Positions 42,666 through 54,524 of a DNA stretch of 60,000 nt are shown here, piece by piece. Source of the DNA: Cristatella mucedo. Lineage: Eukaryota > Bryozoa > Phylactolaemata > Cristatellidae. The notes beneath the pieces are model-generated. The model worked only from the letters and a program-made list of their open reading frames with translations, was not told where the DNA came from and made no database searches. Position numbers and translations under genes: made by a program. The DNA is taken from NCBI GenBank assembly GCA_009760855.2, contig WPIO01000011.1, forward strand, positions 8,526,501 to 8,586,500. The letters are read 5' to 3'. Positions within the stretch are counted from its first letter, which is position 1. Each line of letters begins with the position of its first letter.

Positions 42666-43379
42666 ATATTTTATATTGCTACTGATAGCTAGAAACTTAT
42701 TTGTCCTGGACCATCAATTTTTTAGTACTGGTGCAGGTTAATCGCACTAATATTAGCATATTACCTCATTCAGCACATATGTCATACAGTATATCACCTC
42801 TTTCAACATATTGCATCATACAGCATATTACAGCATAATCAAAAGTGTTTCTGCTGTTTGGGCCTAGGAGCCAAATTCCATGTAAAAGCTTTTAAATCCC
42901 ATCTTGACCATCGATAGGCATACATTACAAGGTGGCTTTATGCCTCCTTGCTCCACTTTCTTTAAAATGTCAACTGCTCTCTCGACCTCTCAGTTAGCCT
43001 TTGGATACCTTGGATAACTGATCGCAACTTATACTGCTTCGCAAAGCCCAACATTTTTCTGAAGAAAACGAAGGGCTGTTGTCAGCCACCCATTTTCCCC
43101 CGAATTAAGTATTTCGAAAATATTGATTTAGTTCGGTGACTTTTTTTGATGCCTGTAATGCAAGCCGATGTACCGAATCTCAGCAGCTGAAAAGCCCTTT
43201 CACTGGGATATACTAAGCTTCGACCGCTTTCACTAAGGACAGTAAAACGAAAACATGATGATTATGTTTGTGAGCTTCTTTGAAAAAGCGATTTGCAATG
43301 CAACCACGAATCAAGAACATCTCATTTCTCGTCAGTCACTTCTGAACCCAAAGTCTCCCAATTACTTTCAACTCCTTAC
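42666..43379. other. Intergenic, no gene recognised
   Basis: Loose repeats of CAGCATATTAC / CATATTGCATCATAC lie at about 42757-42840. Nothing else. Confidence 0.4.
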
Positions 43380-43965
43380 CATTTAAAAATCGCACCTACT
43401 TAGGCTAGGATATTACGTTCAAGTTGAACCGTACATTTGCGACATCGTCTCCCCTGCTGTCACTCTGCAGCCGGGCTTGTCTGTCCTGAGAGCAGTAGTT
43501 GTCACATTACATCACTTCTCATTGACTTGTACTGGCTCTCAATAAAGCAGTAGTACATCGACATCAATGTTTTGTCTCTCACTTTTAAGTGCAGCCTGCG
43601 TAATTGGAACTGCTTCCCACTCAGGCTAGACATAGTACCACTCGCTCTTCTGCCTCAAGCTGCTTAGTTGTGTCTCAAACTAGCCTCAGATTCCTTGGAA
43701 ACCAGTTCGTATGTTCTCAAAGCCTGGAACTCACTCTCGACTGAGGTCACAACATTCCCTGACTTGATGACATTTAAACTGAAGCTAGAAAAGCACAAGC
43801 TTCGTACAGCACTTGTTCCGTCCATGTAAATCGTTATTTGTGTGCCTATACGTGCTGACACAGTGCATGTTATCACTAACCATATTGAACCGCTTCATTT
43901 ACAGCATATATAAGTGCCTAGAAAGAGATGAAGTTCTCTGAGGGCACTATTCAAATAAATTATAT
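43380..43965 (+). mobile_element. Old LINE-A 3' part
   Basis: Decayed C-terminal blocks (GGGCTTGTCTGTCCTGAG, TTTTGTCTCTCACTTTTA, AAAGCCTGGAACTC) and the hairpin 43913-43948 with compensated stem AGTGCC/GGCACT. Confidence 0.7.
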
Positions 43966-43974
43966 ATAATAGTA

Positions 43975-43986
43975 TATTATATAGTA

Positions 43987-44068
<82 letters not shown>

Positions 44069-44141
44069 TAATAGTATGTATATACTATTACTAAATATAC
44101 TAGCAATAGTAGATATAGTTACTATATATATATATATATAT
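43975..44141. repeat. (TA)n microsatellite block
   Basis: Long TA tracts broken by AGTATA and CATATA. It begins directly at the LINE-A tail. Confidence 0.95.
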
Positions 44142-44334
44142 AATTCCTACGAATTAAAGTAAGAAAGCTCATCCCTCAGTCCGTCATGCAACAAAATGGC
44201 GACCAGTACTTCCGAGACTGACGTGTAATAGATGTGTAAATTTATGTACAGTATTGTAAAGACTAAGCAAGGCGACTCCACAGGCAGTGAGCCCTAGTAT
44301 AATTTATATACTTTATAAATGTATACCAATGGAA

Positions 44335-44400
44335 TGGAATGTATCAGTGTCTGCAACCCCACAGCCACAAAGACCAATTGCATGTTACAGAGAAGAAATG
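44335..44400 (-). mobile_element. LINE-C tail fragment
   Basis: AATGTATCAGTGTCTGCAAC, then CCACAGCCACAAAGACC, a diverged LINE-C terminus. Confidence 0.5.
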
Positions 44401-44779
44401 TATTATTATTTTTATTTCTGAACTCTTAAAAGTGGTCATTTTTGTATGACAAAAGTTAATCCATATTATTCTTGATTCATTTGCTGTTCATTCTGACTAA
44501 ATGCAAACCGCTCGACTTGCTCAGTTTTCTCATCAGAAATGAGGTAATTTCAAGTTAATCACTGTCCTAGTCACAAACAAAGCCTTATAAGGAATAATGG
44601 CCCTGTTCAATACTTCTGAGGCATGAGCAATTAGGAAATCACGCTTATTATCCAAGGATAAAAAATTGTGTTTTATAGTGTAATTTTCAGACTTCTGACT
44701 CGGCTGTCTGCTCCAATGCTGCTCATGCGACTCACGCTGGTGGCCCATCTCTAGACAGACAAACATGTCCATGCACTTA

Positions 44780-45470
44780 TAACATTCCACCTTGATTTCT
44801 GCAACTCAATGCTTGCTGGTCTACCGGTCTGTGCAATTAGGCGCTTACAGTTGGTGCAGAACTCTGCAGCTAGGCTAGTCTGTCGTGAGCATCACAGTAG
44901 CCACATCTCACCACTTCTCGCTGACCTGCATTGGCTCCCAATCTGCATCGAGTTCAAGGTTCTGTCACTCACTTTTAGGTCCACTCATTCTTTGGTGGCT
45001 CCCGCCTACTTATCAGATCTACTCCCCCACCAAGCTAGGCATCATACCACCAGCTTTTCTAAATCAGATCATTTTGCTAAACCTCGTTCGAACCTCAAAT
45101 CCTTTGGAGATCGTGCCTTTAGTTCGCATGCCACCAAAGGCTGGAACTCACTTCCGACTAGTGTCACGACATCCCCTGACTTGACGACATTTACAAAGAA
45201 GCCAAAAACGCTTCTACTTATCACAGCATTTAGTGAGTCCTCTTGATTCATCCTTTGCCTGCTCATGCATGCTGACACTGTGCATACTGCTACTAATCAT
45301 ATTTGTATGTTGACCCTGTGCATGTCACCTTTAACCATGTTAGGCTGGTTGACATTAAGCAGGCAACCACTAACCATATGATCATGCTTCCTTTACAGCA
45401 TATGTAAAGTGGCTAGAAAGAAACTTGAGTTCTCTGAGGGTGCTATACAAATGTATTGCTATTATTTTAT
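44780..45470 (+). mobile_element. LINE-A 3' part with open C-terminal frame
   Basis: Frame 44809-45246 carries CAIRRLQLVQNSAARLVCRE and LKSFGDRAFSSHATKGWNSL. The 3' UTR and a diverged hairpin (TTGAGTTCTCTGAGGGTGCT) end at about 45440, then (ATT)n. It is more diverged than A1 and A2. Confidence 0.78.
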
Positions 45471-45949
45471 GATTAATATTCCATTTTGTTTTTAGCCTAT
45501 CTGCCGGCCTGAATAGATATAATTTCCTCTCTCCTCAATGAGTCTATCAACGATAAGCTACTCAGCTCGTCTGTCAAGCTTTCATAGCATTGCATTAGCA
45601 TGCACAGATGCTACGAGGCTTTCACATACCTTACCACTTTTGCATACTTTTTTTGAGCTTGCTAAGCAAGGCAGATCATAGAACAGTGATGCTAAACCTT
45701 AATAATTCCAAATTGAATGCCTATTACAGAGGCAATCTGTGCAAAAATATTGGTTTGATAAAAAAACTGCCATTTCTCAAAAAAAGATTGTGCAAGACTG
45801 TTCCTCTTCTGCGATATTTGCATTCCAGCTGGGTAATGCAGGATGTGCAGCAGATGCTGACAGGAGATAACACTGCTTGGAGCTATTGCAGCCATTGGTT
45901 GGTATTAGCTAGACTTCCTTCGGTTAAACCAGTGAGGCAAAGCGTGCTT

Positions 45950-46045
45950 TCCAGCGTTTGCAAAGTGCCCTGGAATACATTGGGTTCTCTTAAGGGTGCT
46001 ATACAAATGTCATTATTCTTAATATTATTACTATTATTACCCTCT
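45950..46045 (+). mobile_element. LINE 3' tail fragment
   Basis: TTGGGTTCTCTTAAGGGTGC, then CTATACAAATGTCATTATT and an (ATT)n tail. Confidence 0.5.
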
Positions 46046-46136
46046 AAAGAGCAGTAAAATGAGTGCCTCAGCTACACGGGCTGCAAATCATGCTTGGTAA
46101 AAAGTGGTATCATGAAGGAATTGCAGTGCGTGTACA

Positions 46137-46138
<2 letters not shown>

Positions 46139-46203
<65 letters not shown>

Positions 46204-46225
46204 GTGTGAGTGCGTATGTGCACAC

Positions 46226-46271
<46 letters not shown>

Positions 46272-46272
46272 A
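46139..46272 (+). repeat. (GT)n microsatellite
   Basis: Two GT tracts separated by TATGTGTATG and GAGTGCGTATGTGCACACG. Confidence 0.95.
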
Positions 46273-46687
46273 CGCACACGAAGACTACACTACAGTCTTG
46301 CCACATCATCTCCGGCTAACTTTTATTCATTGTTCCTCAACGCGTTTGTCTTCATGAGTAATGCTAAAGCCATCTAGTGACAGGAGTGCCACAGAAAACG
46401 CCCCGTGGTCATTCGCAAGAGTACCTGCAACCACTTTTCAAACTGACGACTTGCGTTTCTGGACCGGTCTGTGGGAGATTAGTTCAGCATTTCTGTGCTA
46501 TTTCCTTGCCATGTTATTGAAGGCTACCTGCACACTTTGGCGAAGATCTAGGTCAGGGTGAATGGTTTTGATAGAGCTACTCACGGCTGGAACCTTAACG
46601 CAGCATGAGGACAGTACGAATTACGAGTGTAGCTCAGAACAAGGTGCCATTGTGTACATATTGGCAAAGCAGGCGCCTTAGTGCAAA

Positions 46688-46688
<1 letters not shown>

Positions 46689-46763
<75 letters not shown>
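46689..46763 (+). repeat. (CT)n microsatellite
   Basis: Pure CT run of about 75 bp. Confidence 0.97.
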
Positions 46764-46769
<6 letters not shown>

Positions 46770-47344
46770 ATCCCTGTTTATCTCTTGCTCTCTTTCATAT
46801 TTCCAGATACCGCTCAGAGTTACCAGTCGCAATGGGTGCATTGGTGTGACTCTTACTGCTTTCGGTCTGTCGCGGATCTCCCGATGGCAAGTGGCGTGCT
46901 CTTTCTTCTTTCTAGGGCTATGATATTCCCTGGGGCATCAGGCGCTTTGTAAATTTGGATGGCTGCTCATACATTTTTATTTTGTATATGATCTGTTGCT
47001 CGGCAAGGCAAAGAAAGTTTAAACGGGACATGAGAATCTACGAGCTCTCAGCAGGAAACTGCAAACCAGCTTTTACGAGTCGAAGGAACCTCCTTTCCTT
47101 CTGGTATGCCCATGGCTAGTGCTATGCCAACAAGAACGGTCTGAAAAAATCTAATCTTTATTTCTTATATTGTATTGTATTGTCCCCATCCTCGGCAATG
47201 CTCTCACTCAATGTCAATCAACTTTTGATAATAAATTATATGATTACTGACAACGGCTAAGGCCTGCTTGCCTTGACCAAACCTAACTGAAATCGGCCAA
47301 CCGTCCGACCACAACCGATGCGATACCGATAGGCTTCCCTTTCT
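46764..47344. other. Intergenic, nothing recognised
   Basis: No supported element apart from a short TTGTATTGTATTG run near 47170. Confidence 0.4.
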
Positions 47345-49570
47345 TTTAAACTCATAGGTCACCCAAAACTGGTGGTGGAGTCACCACAATTGCCTGTTTA
47401 TTCTTCAATTTGAAACCGTTTGCGGTCCCCTCAAAGCAGTCTTTCGAATCTCTTATCTTTGATCGTCTGGTAACAAGTCTGTTGGCTACCAAATGTGTAC
47501 CGAAAGCCGCCTAGGCTGTGAGTGCACTATAGAAAACTCATACGTAACACCACATAGTCTTTGTGGAGTTACAGAGGGAGATACAAGTTGTCAATGGTGA
47601 CAGTGGTCGATCACCACCAGGTACCAAGTCCTCTTTTATATCAGATTTATCTGATCTCATTTCAATTCGATTCTATGTGCAAAAAATCAATCTTTCTTCG
47701 TTATGGGTGATTTTTAACATCCATTTGATAACTTATAGGATGCCGTCAGCACCGAATTTCGTGCACTGACTGACTCTTTTTTCTTGTGGAACACGTGCAT
47801 GACCCTACTCACATCAAGGGTCACACATGCGATCACACTTTCTCCTAAAACCGTATGCTAACATCACCTATTATTCCCGAAGTCTGCTTATCTGATCACA
47901 TGCAGATCTCATTCACTCTACAGTATATGCCTTCCTCTGCATCCATAGAGTGAATCGCAAAACCTCATGACACTCGGCATTGACTCTGTTTGCGCGAAAA
48001 TATCTTTGCCCCTGCTGCTAAATCCCCTTTCAGACCTGTCATCATTGGTAGAATGCTACAACACGACACTGACTAACATGCTCAACGAATTTGCACCCCT
48101 GACTAAGTGCAATGTGCAGCCTCGCCCAGACGGCCTATGGTTTACCGCAGACATTAAACTAGCTAAGTCTACAAAGTGAAAGCTTGAAAAAGCATACTCA
48201 GGACTGTTTGTCCATCGACAGGCATACGAAGACTACTGTAGATCATACCAATCGACCCTAGCATAGGCCGTGTCTATCTTCTATAAAAACATTGTTGAAT
48301 CATAATACGTGATCCAAAAATGCTTATGTCTAGGATCAAACATCTTAACCGCTCCCAGGTTAGCTCCTTACCTAGGGATCAATGCGAGGATCTAGCTGAT
48401 CGTGTCTCTAGCTTCTTTGACAGCAAGTTAAACAAAATCATGGAGTACATCCCTAGAATGGCAGCATCCCCTATGGAATCCTGTCCCTCAATTCCTAGCA
48501 GCACTTCAATGTCTACATTCAAAACCACGAGTGACCTCATCCTGAAGTTCTTCTCCCATACAAAGAACACAACTAGTCCTCCAGACCCTATTCCTCTGGC
48601 CCTGCTTCTACCATGCATAGATCAGCTCCTGCCCTGCACTTTACTAAACTAATATTATACATATGTCATTAACCTCATGTGTCCCAGCACCTTTCAAAAA
48701 GGTTATTGTCAGGCCACCATTTAAGAAAGCAACACTAGGCCAAGAGAACTTGAGAAACGTCCGCCCAGTCTCCCGTCTACCATTACTATCAGACACTGGA
48801 ATGAGTCGTGGCAGAAAAGCTTAACTCTTATATTGAAACTTCAAACTTAGCTATTAAGTTCTAGCCTTGTTTTAGAGCTCACTCCAGTCAGCATTGCTTC
48901 GGGTGTATAACAACCTTCTTAGGAATGCAGATTTAGGTAGAATTGTTCTCAATCTCTCGACAGCTTTTGATACTATCGATCACCAATTTCTTCTCGAGTA
49001 CCTCTCATCTCGCCTGGGCATCACTGACACAGCACTACTTTAGGCCCTATCCAAGTGGAAGACTCCAGAGTATTAATATGGATGGACAAAGATCATCCGA
49101 GGAATCGCTGAAGTACGGTGTACCTCAGGGCTCCGTTGTAGGTGTGGTTCTTTTCACGGTTTGTACTCCCTCTTGCCGATATGATTGTCAGGCACAATCT
49201 GGGCTTTCATTTCTATGTAGATAACAATAAGTTGTACTTTTGCTTAGATCCCCTACCCCTCCAGCACGTCGAATTCTTTCAACTTCCTTACTACATGCAT
49301 TTATGACATCCGCAAATGGAAGCAAACTTTCTTAAATTGAATAACAATAAAACCAACTTACAAGTTATGGAAAAACCAGGTGATTAGAAAATTAGAAGAG
49401 ATAGCACTAAAAATCAGCTCTGCTTGCATATCTCCTGTTAAATCTGGACGAAATCAATGTGTCCTGTTCCCAAGTGACCTTTCATTAATGACCACATCAG
49501 CTCCACAGTCAAGCCTACCTACTTCAGCTATGTAACATTGTTTAAATTCGGGCTTGCTTAGACAGGGATA
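47345..49570 (+). mobile_element. LINE-A older copy with EN and RT, degenerate
   Basis: Starts inside the AP endonuclease domain (KTGGGV-like, FAVPSKQSFE, then PPGTKSSFISDLSDLI). It runs through the linker (RPDGLWFTADIKLAKSTK, HRQAYEDYCRSY) and RT remnants (GVPQGSVVGVVLFTV, and a catalytic box changed to YVDN). It stops near 49570 before the C-terminus. Many stops and frameshifts. A LINE-C tail has inserted at about 47477-47586. Confidence 0.8.
47477..47586 (+). mobile_element. LINE-C tail inserted in LINE-A endonuclease region
   Basis: Matches 22350-22470: CTGTTGGCTACCAAATGTGT, CCGAAAGCCG and TGTGGAGTTACAGAGGGAGA. ACAAG occurs on both sides, a possible short target duplication. Confidence 0.7.
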
Positions 49571-50615
49571 CTATGCTACTTCTGTTCAGCAGCAAGGGCA
49601 GCGGCAAGCTACTAGGCGGCAACTTGCTCAGCAGCAACAATGACGTCGTCTGCTGCAGCAGCAGAACAGTAGCAGTGAAAAATCGGCAGCTGAAGTGAAG
49701 CTGAGCATCGGGCAGCAACCGTGTGTCTGGCAAGGGGAGGTTTACATGCGTCTATTCGTGCATGCCAACTTGGCAGGCACACAGCCCTCCACAAACACTA
49801 TAGCAGTGCGCTACTATATTGACAGCACTGCCTTCCCATGCTCAGATTGAGGGAGTCTACTAAATTTGCATGCGATCAGCTTGCTCCCAAGTCAAGACTG
49901 ACAAGACAGATAAAAAGCCCAACGGGAAGCACCAACGCCGAGCACTGACAGGTAATACCGCCAGTTCGGCATCGTTGTAGCTTATTGGATGGTTGGTACT
50001 TTCATGTTAATGGGTAGCAGCACGCCTGTGACATTGATGGATAGGCATGCAATGACACAAGCAGACTTTAACACAGCTTAGCAGAATGATCCAATATGAA
50101 ACCCTTCCATCCCAACATGAATGGCCGTTGATCTGAAAGTGACATGAGACACGATATCATTATAACACAGAAGGACGACAAGGAAGGACCTTAAAGAGTA
50201 AAGCAATTCAGTCAAAACAGCCAGATAGCTGAATATGGCACAAAACTAACCTCACTACATGCACTCCAACTAACATACGTAAGCCAAGAACAATTTCAAT
50301 GTCGATGCCATCAATACTACCAAGGTAAAGCATGATGTTAGCTTTGCTGCATAAAGTGAAAGTTAAAAGGCATGCAGATAAAGCTTATCATAGTCAACAG
50401 AAAATGATGAAGTGACTGCTAGTGGGCCAATTTAAGAACTACTAAAAGCATGCCATTAGGAGGCAGGATGTATTCCAAGGCATGACACGTCATGTACATA
50501 GTACATCGTATATTGCATGAAAGGTAGCAGCATCATTGCTGAGAACTGCAGCACGTGTAGGCCTTATATGGAGATGCCCAAGTCTGCATACCGAAAACAG
50601 TAATGACTATCAACA
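49571..50615. other. Intergenic between LINE-A and CDK9
   Basis: Contains a CAG-rich patch (49590-49690) and otherwise nothing recognised. No canonical AATAAA for the minus-strand CDK9 is visible within about 400 bp of its stop. Confidence 0.4.
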
Positions 50616-51746
50616 TTAATATATCTTCTCGTAGTGCTGCGACGGGTTTTGCTGCTGCGGTGCACCGCCTGCCACAGGTGGCTGCTGGTGCGGCGGTCGC
50701 TGCGCAGGAGGCCGGCGAGGCGGAGTCAAGAATTCGAACAAGGACGATGGTATCTGCGACAGCATTTGCTTGAGATCTGACGGCATTGGATCGGTCCAAA
50801 AGAAGTCGTGATTCAGAGCAGTATCGCCGTCGATCCTGTCTGCAGGATCCAGGATCAGCAGCTTGTCGATCAAATCCAATGCATACTGATCCTTCACGTA
50901 AAGATACAGTCGCTCCTTCACTTTTCGCTTTTGTCCCTTTGGAAGTTCGAGCTTAGAATAGAGCTCTAAATTGGCGACACCAGGCCAGACCTCGGGCGTA
51001 ATTGAGCCGCACAGTTGACTGATGAGAGTTAGCTGGTGTTGCTCTGTCGATCCCTGCATGATAGGCGACCGGGTCCACATCTCGGCCATAATGCAGCCGG
51101 CACCCCACATGTCAATAGGGGGTCCATAGTTTCGCTCCCCCAAAAGAAGCTCGGGCGGTCGGTACCACAAAGTGACAACGCGATTCGTATACCTATTCGG
51201 CTGACCCTTCGGGTAGCTGAAGGCCCTTGCTAAGCCGAAATCGGCCAGCTTGAGCACGCCGTTCTTAGTAATGAGAATATTTGCCGCTTTCATGTCTCTA
51301 TGAAGAACGCGGTTGCTGTGTATATAATACAGACCATTCAGCAGCTGCTGCATTACCTTCTTAATTTCGCTCAAGCTAAACCGCACGGCACTGTTGCTCA
51401 GGAGGCCGGCAAGATCGTGGTCGCAGAACTCGAACACGAGGTAGAACGTGCTCTTGTAACGATTGTACTGGGTCGCCTTAGTCCGGCATATCTCATAGAG
51501 CCTCACGACGTTGTCATGGTAGAGCAGCTGCAAGATGCGGATCTCCCTCAGCGCAGTAATAGGAAAGCCTTCCTTCTCATTCTCCATGAGAACTTTTTTC
51601 AGAGCTACGAGCCTCTTAGTGTCCTTACAACGTCCCTTAAACACTTCGCCGAAGGTTCCTTGCCCAATCTTGGTCAATCTCTCATAGACACCGACATCCC
51701 TGCAGAAAGGAAAGTCGAGTTCTTCGAGCTTCTCGATTTTACTCAT
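50616..51746 (-). CDS. CDK9: Cyclin-dependent kinase 9 (P-TEFb catalytic subunit), single exon
   Basis: Ser/Thr kinase that with cyclin T forms P-TEFb and phosphorylates the RNA polymerase II CTD and pausing factors in the nucleus. With the ATG at 51746 the protein has 376 residues, close to human CDK9 (372). Visible in order are FPFC (12-15), glycine loop KIGQGTFGEVFKG (26-38), ATP lysine in VALKK (K50), the signature PITALRE (62-68), HRDMKAAN, DFGLARAF, and the T-loop QPNRYTNRVVTLWYRPPELL with the activating Thr. The P-rich tail ends EKIY, like human FERVF. An alternative in-frame ATG lies at 51779, but 51746 (MSKIEKLEELDFPFC) aligns best with the human N-terminus. There are no introns and no frame damage. 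It could be the native gene or an intact retrocopy. Confidence 0.96.
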   Translation of the reverse strand: MSKIEKLEELDFPFCRDVGVYERLTKIGQGTFGEVFKGRCKDTKRLVALKKVLMENEKEGFPITALREIRILQLLYHDNVVRLYEICRTKATQYNRYKSTFYLVFEFCDHDLAGLLSNSAVRFSLSEIKKVMQQLLNGLYYIHSNRVLHRDMKAANILITKNGVLKLADFGLARAFSYPKGQPNRYTNRVVTLWYRPPELLLGERNYGPPIDMWGAGCIMAEMWTRSPIMQGSTEQHQLTLISQLCGSITPEVWPGVANLELYSKLELPKGQKRKVKERLYLYVKDQYALDLIDKLLILDPADRIDGDTALNHDFFWTDPMPSDLKQMLSQIPSSLFEFLTPPRRPPAQRPPHQQPPVAGGAPQQQNPSQHYEKIY

Positions 51747-51817
51747 TTGACCACGGCGCACCTGACCACCATAACACATGAGTGGGTGTTCCCGGCAGAC
51801 AGCGTGCACAGATGTAT

Positions 51818-51835
51818 CCTAACAATGACAAAAAG
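51818..51835 (-). promoter_or_regulatory. Possible splice acceptor upstream of CDK9
   Basis: The minus strand reads CTTTTTGTCATTGTTAG|G, a good acceptor with a pyrimidine-rich lead, 72 nt before the start codon. If used, the coding exon has an upstream noncoding exon. Confidence 0.4.
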
Positions 51836-52239
51836 ATTATTATTATAACATTTATATTATTTATTTACACTTATTTTGAAAACAATGTTCGCAGGTTGTC
51901 ATATTGTGATGATGTTACAATTCACCGCGGCCACGCACTGCGGTCGTCTGCCAGCCGCAGACCGACAGGGGCCGCAGCTTATGTAACAGCTAGAGCGGCT
52001 GATATGCACATGCTTGACGTAGACAATGGGATTTTTGTAAACGCTATGAAATAATTAATAGAATATTTAACAAATATATTTAACAAATAAGTATACAAAG
52101 TGAAAAGACCCTCGAATCATTGAGTAAGTACTAGCTTATGAGCATACTGTGCCCGAGCCAGACCGGTGGTGCCTGCGTATGAGCAACCCCTCGGCTCCTC
52201 GCATGCTCACTTTTGAGGAGCGTCTACAAGTGGAGTGAT
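51836..52239. other. Upstream of CDK9, nothing further recognised
   Basis: AT-rich, then a moderately CpG-containing patch around 51925-51980. A promoter may lie here, but no element is diagnostic. Confidence 0.35.
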
Positions 52240-52362
52240 GAAGGCGCACGCCCCGACCAAGGTCTGGCCGAAGTCGTTGGCTCGAGCTCCGAGAGGCATA
52301 CGTGAAGCGCCTGAATAGAGATTAAGTTCTCTTGGGGTGCTATACAAATGAATTATATTTAC
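52240..52362 (+). mobile_element. SINE-A copy
   Basis: The A-box end is partly lost. CCCCGACCAAGGTCTGGCCG, B-box-like GGCTCGAGCTCC and the hairpin module (AGCGCC/GGTGCT, a G-U pair as RNA) are present, with tail AAATGAATTATATTTA. Confidence 0.8.
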
Positions 52363-52898
52363 ACAGTTCACTTTATAAGAATCTTGAACAGACAGACGGA
52401 AGCAATTCTCAATTTTCCTATCATTAATACAATATTTAGGCCTACATATAGAGCTCTATCTACTGGGGCCTACTCAACGGTTTCCATTTGAATGTCTGCG
52501 ACTATTTGATAGTCCGGATACAAGAAAGCATTTAATTGAAATATCCAGAACCGAAACGGCTACCTATGAGCTGATTTTCAAGGAACTTGCATGCAGAAGC
52601 ATGCTGACGCATTTCGCTACATCTAAAATATTAGGAGCCACGTAGCTCAATCAGTAACTGCACCATTCCTCAATGGCTGCATGCTGCTTCGGTCTGTTTG
52701 TCTGTAGTTCTGTGAACGTAGCGAAGCCTCTCTTAGTAGTGGCAGAGAGATTAAGTTCAAAGTTTGTGCATTTCAGCTTATGCCTCCGCCATTTAAAGTC
52801 CACTGAGAAAAGCACAGATGCCGGCCTATATTAGCCAAATGAGAGAAATGCGCATTTTTTGCTTCTTTTTAAATGTCTGGACAGATGACGCCATGTCG
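52363..52898. other. Intergenic, nothing recognised
   Basis: A short CACGTAGCTCAATCAGTAAC near 52637 looks faintly A-box-like, but no B-box follows. Confidence 0.35.
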
Positions 52899-54524
52899 AT
52901 AATAATAATAATAATAATAATAATAATATTGCACTTGATAAAGCGCCCTCAGAGAACTTAATCTCTTTCTAGGCGCTTTACATTTGCTGCAAAGTGATAC
53001 GCAATAGAATAGTAAGTAAAATCATGCTTGAAAAACAAACAAAATGAATAACATGGTTAGGGGTTACATGCACTGGGTCAGCATGCAAATGTGGTTAGTG
53101 GCAGCATGAACAGTGTCAGCACGCATAAGCACATCGAGGACGAATCACAAGGACCCACTAAATGCTGTCCTAAATAGGTATGTTTTTAAGTTTCTTTTAA
53201 ATGTGGTCAGGTCAGGGGATGTTCTGATGCAGGTCGGGAGGGAGTTCCAGGCTGTGCGAGCATACGAGCTAAATGCACGGTCTCCAAAGGATTTAAGGTT
53301 TGTACGAGGTATTTCTAGACTGTTGGATTCCGAAAAGCGAGTGGTACGATGCTTTGCCTGATGGGGTAGTATATCTGAAAGGTAGGCTGGAGCCATAGAA
53401 TGAAGAGACCTAAAAGTGAGCGACAAAACCTTGAAGTCAATCCGTTGCTTGACTGGTAGCCAGTGCTGGTCGGCGAGAAGTGGAGTAATGTGGCAACTGC
53501 TACGCTCACGACAGACAAGCCTAGCTGCAGAGTTTTGCACCAGCTGCAATCGCCTGATCGCACATGCTGGTAGGCCTGTAAGCAGTGAGTTGCAGAAGTC
53601 GAGACGAGATGTCACGAATGCATGGACCAACTTGGACGTGGTATCCTTATCTAAACAAGCCCGAATTTTAGCAATGTTATGAAGCTGAAAATAGGCTGAT
53701 TTGACTGTGGAGCTGATGTGGTCGTCTAACGAGAGGTCGCTTTGGAATATGACACCTAGATTTCGAGCTGATGCAACTGGAGATATGCTGGCAGAGCCAA
53801 TTTTGAAAGTCAGCCTTCCCAATTTCTGAATAACACTAGGTTTGCCCATAACTAGTAAGTTAGTTTTATCATCGTTTAGTTTTAGAAAATTTGCTGCCAT
53901 CCATGATCGGATGTCATCAATGCATGCAGCAAGTGAGTTGAGAGAATTTGAGGTACTCGAAGGCTGGGAGAGATCAAAGCAAACGTACAACTGAGTGTCA
54001 TCCGCATTGAAGTGAAAGCCTAGATTGTGCTTGGCAATCACATCAGCGAGAGGGAGAGTATAAACGGTGAAAAGAACCGGACCTAGCACAGAGCCCTGAG
54101 GTACTCCATATTTTAGAGGTACTTCAGATGATCTTTGTCCATTCACGTCAACACTCTGGAGTCTCCCACTGAGATAGGACCTGAACCACTGCAGAGCAGT
54201 GCCAGTGATGCCCAGGCGAGATGAGAGGCGCTCTAGAAGTACTTTGTGATCGATGGTATCAAAAGCTGCCGAAAGATCGAGCAAAACAAGAAGAGACACT
54301 CTACCCATGTCTGCATTCCTAAGTAGGTCGTTGTATACCCGAAGCAATGCTGACTCTGTGGAGTGATTAGCTCTAAAGCCAGACTGGAACTTACTAGCAA
54401 GGTGTGAGGTTTCGATATACGAGTTCAGCTGGTCTGCCACGACCCGTTCCAGTGTCTTTGATAGGAATGGTAGAAGGGAGACTGGGCGGTAGTTGCTTAA
54501 GTTCTCTTGGTCCAGTGTAGCATA
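52899..54524 (-). mobile_element. LINE-A copy A2, young, open RT and C-terminal frame
   Basis: The minus strand from about 54522 to 53145 is one open frame from [16 protein letters not shown] to the stop. It has FDTIDHKVLLERL, YGVPQGSVLGPVLFTVY, the catalytic box FHFNADDTQLY and the C-terminus TAWNSLPTCIRTSPDL. A 3' UTR with hairpin and an (AAT)n tail at 52899-52927 complete it. It is 5'-truncated within RT, just before NYRPVSLL. The protein is almost the same as A1 at 16-17 kb. The catalytic box reads NADD where A1 has YADD. Confidence 0.9.

Noticed and set aside
51747-51809. Longer CDK9 N-terminus starting at 51809
   Set aside because: The first codon is GTG, not ATG. The 51746 ATG aligns with the CDK9 N-terminus, and the extra residues do not resemble the family.
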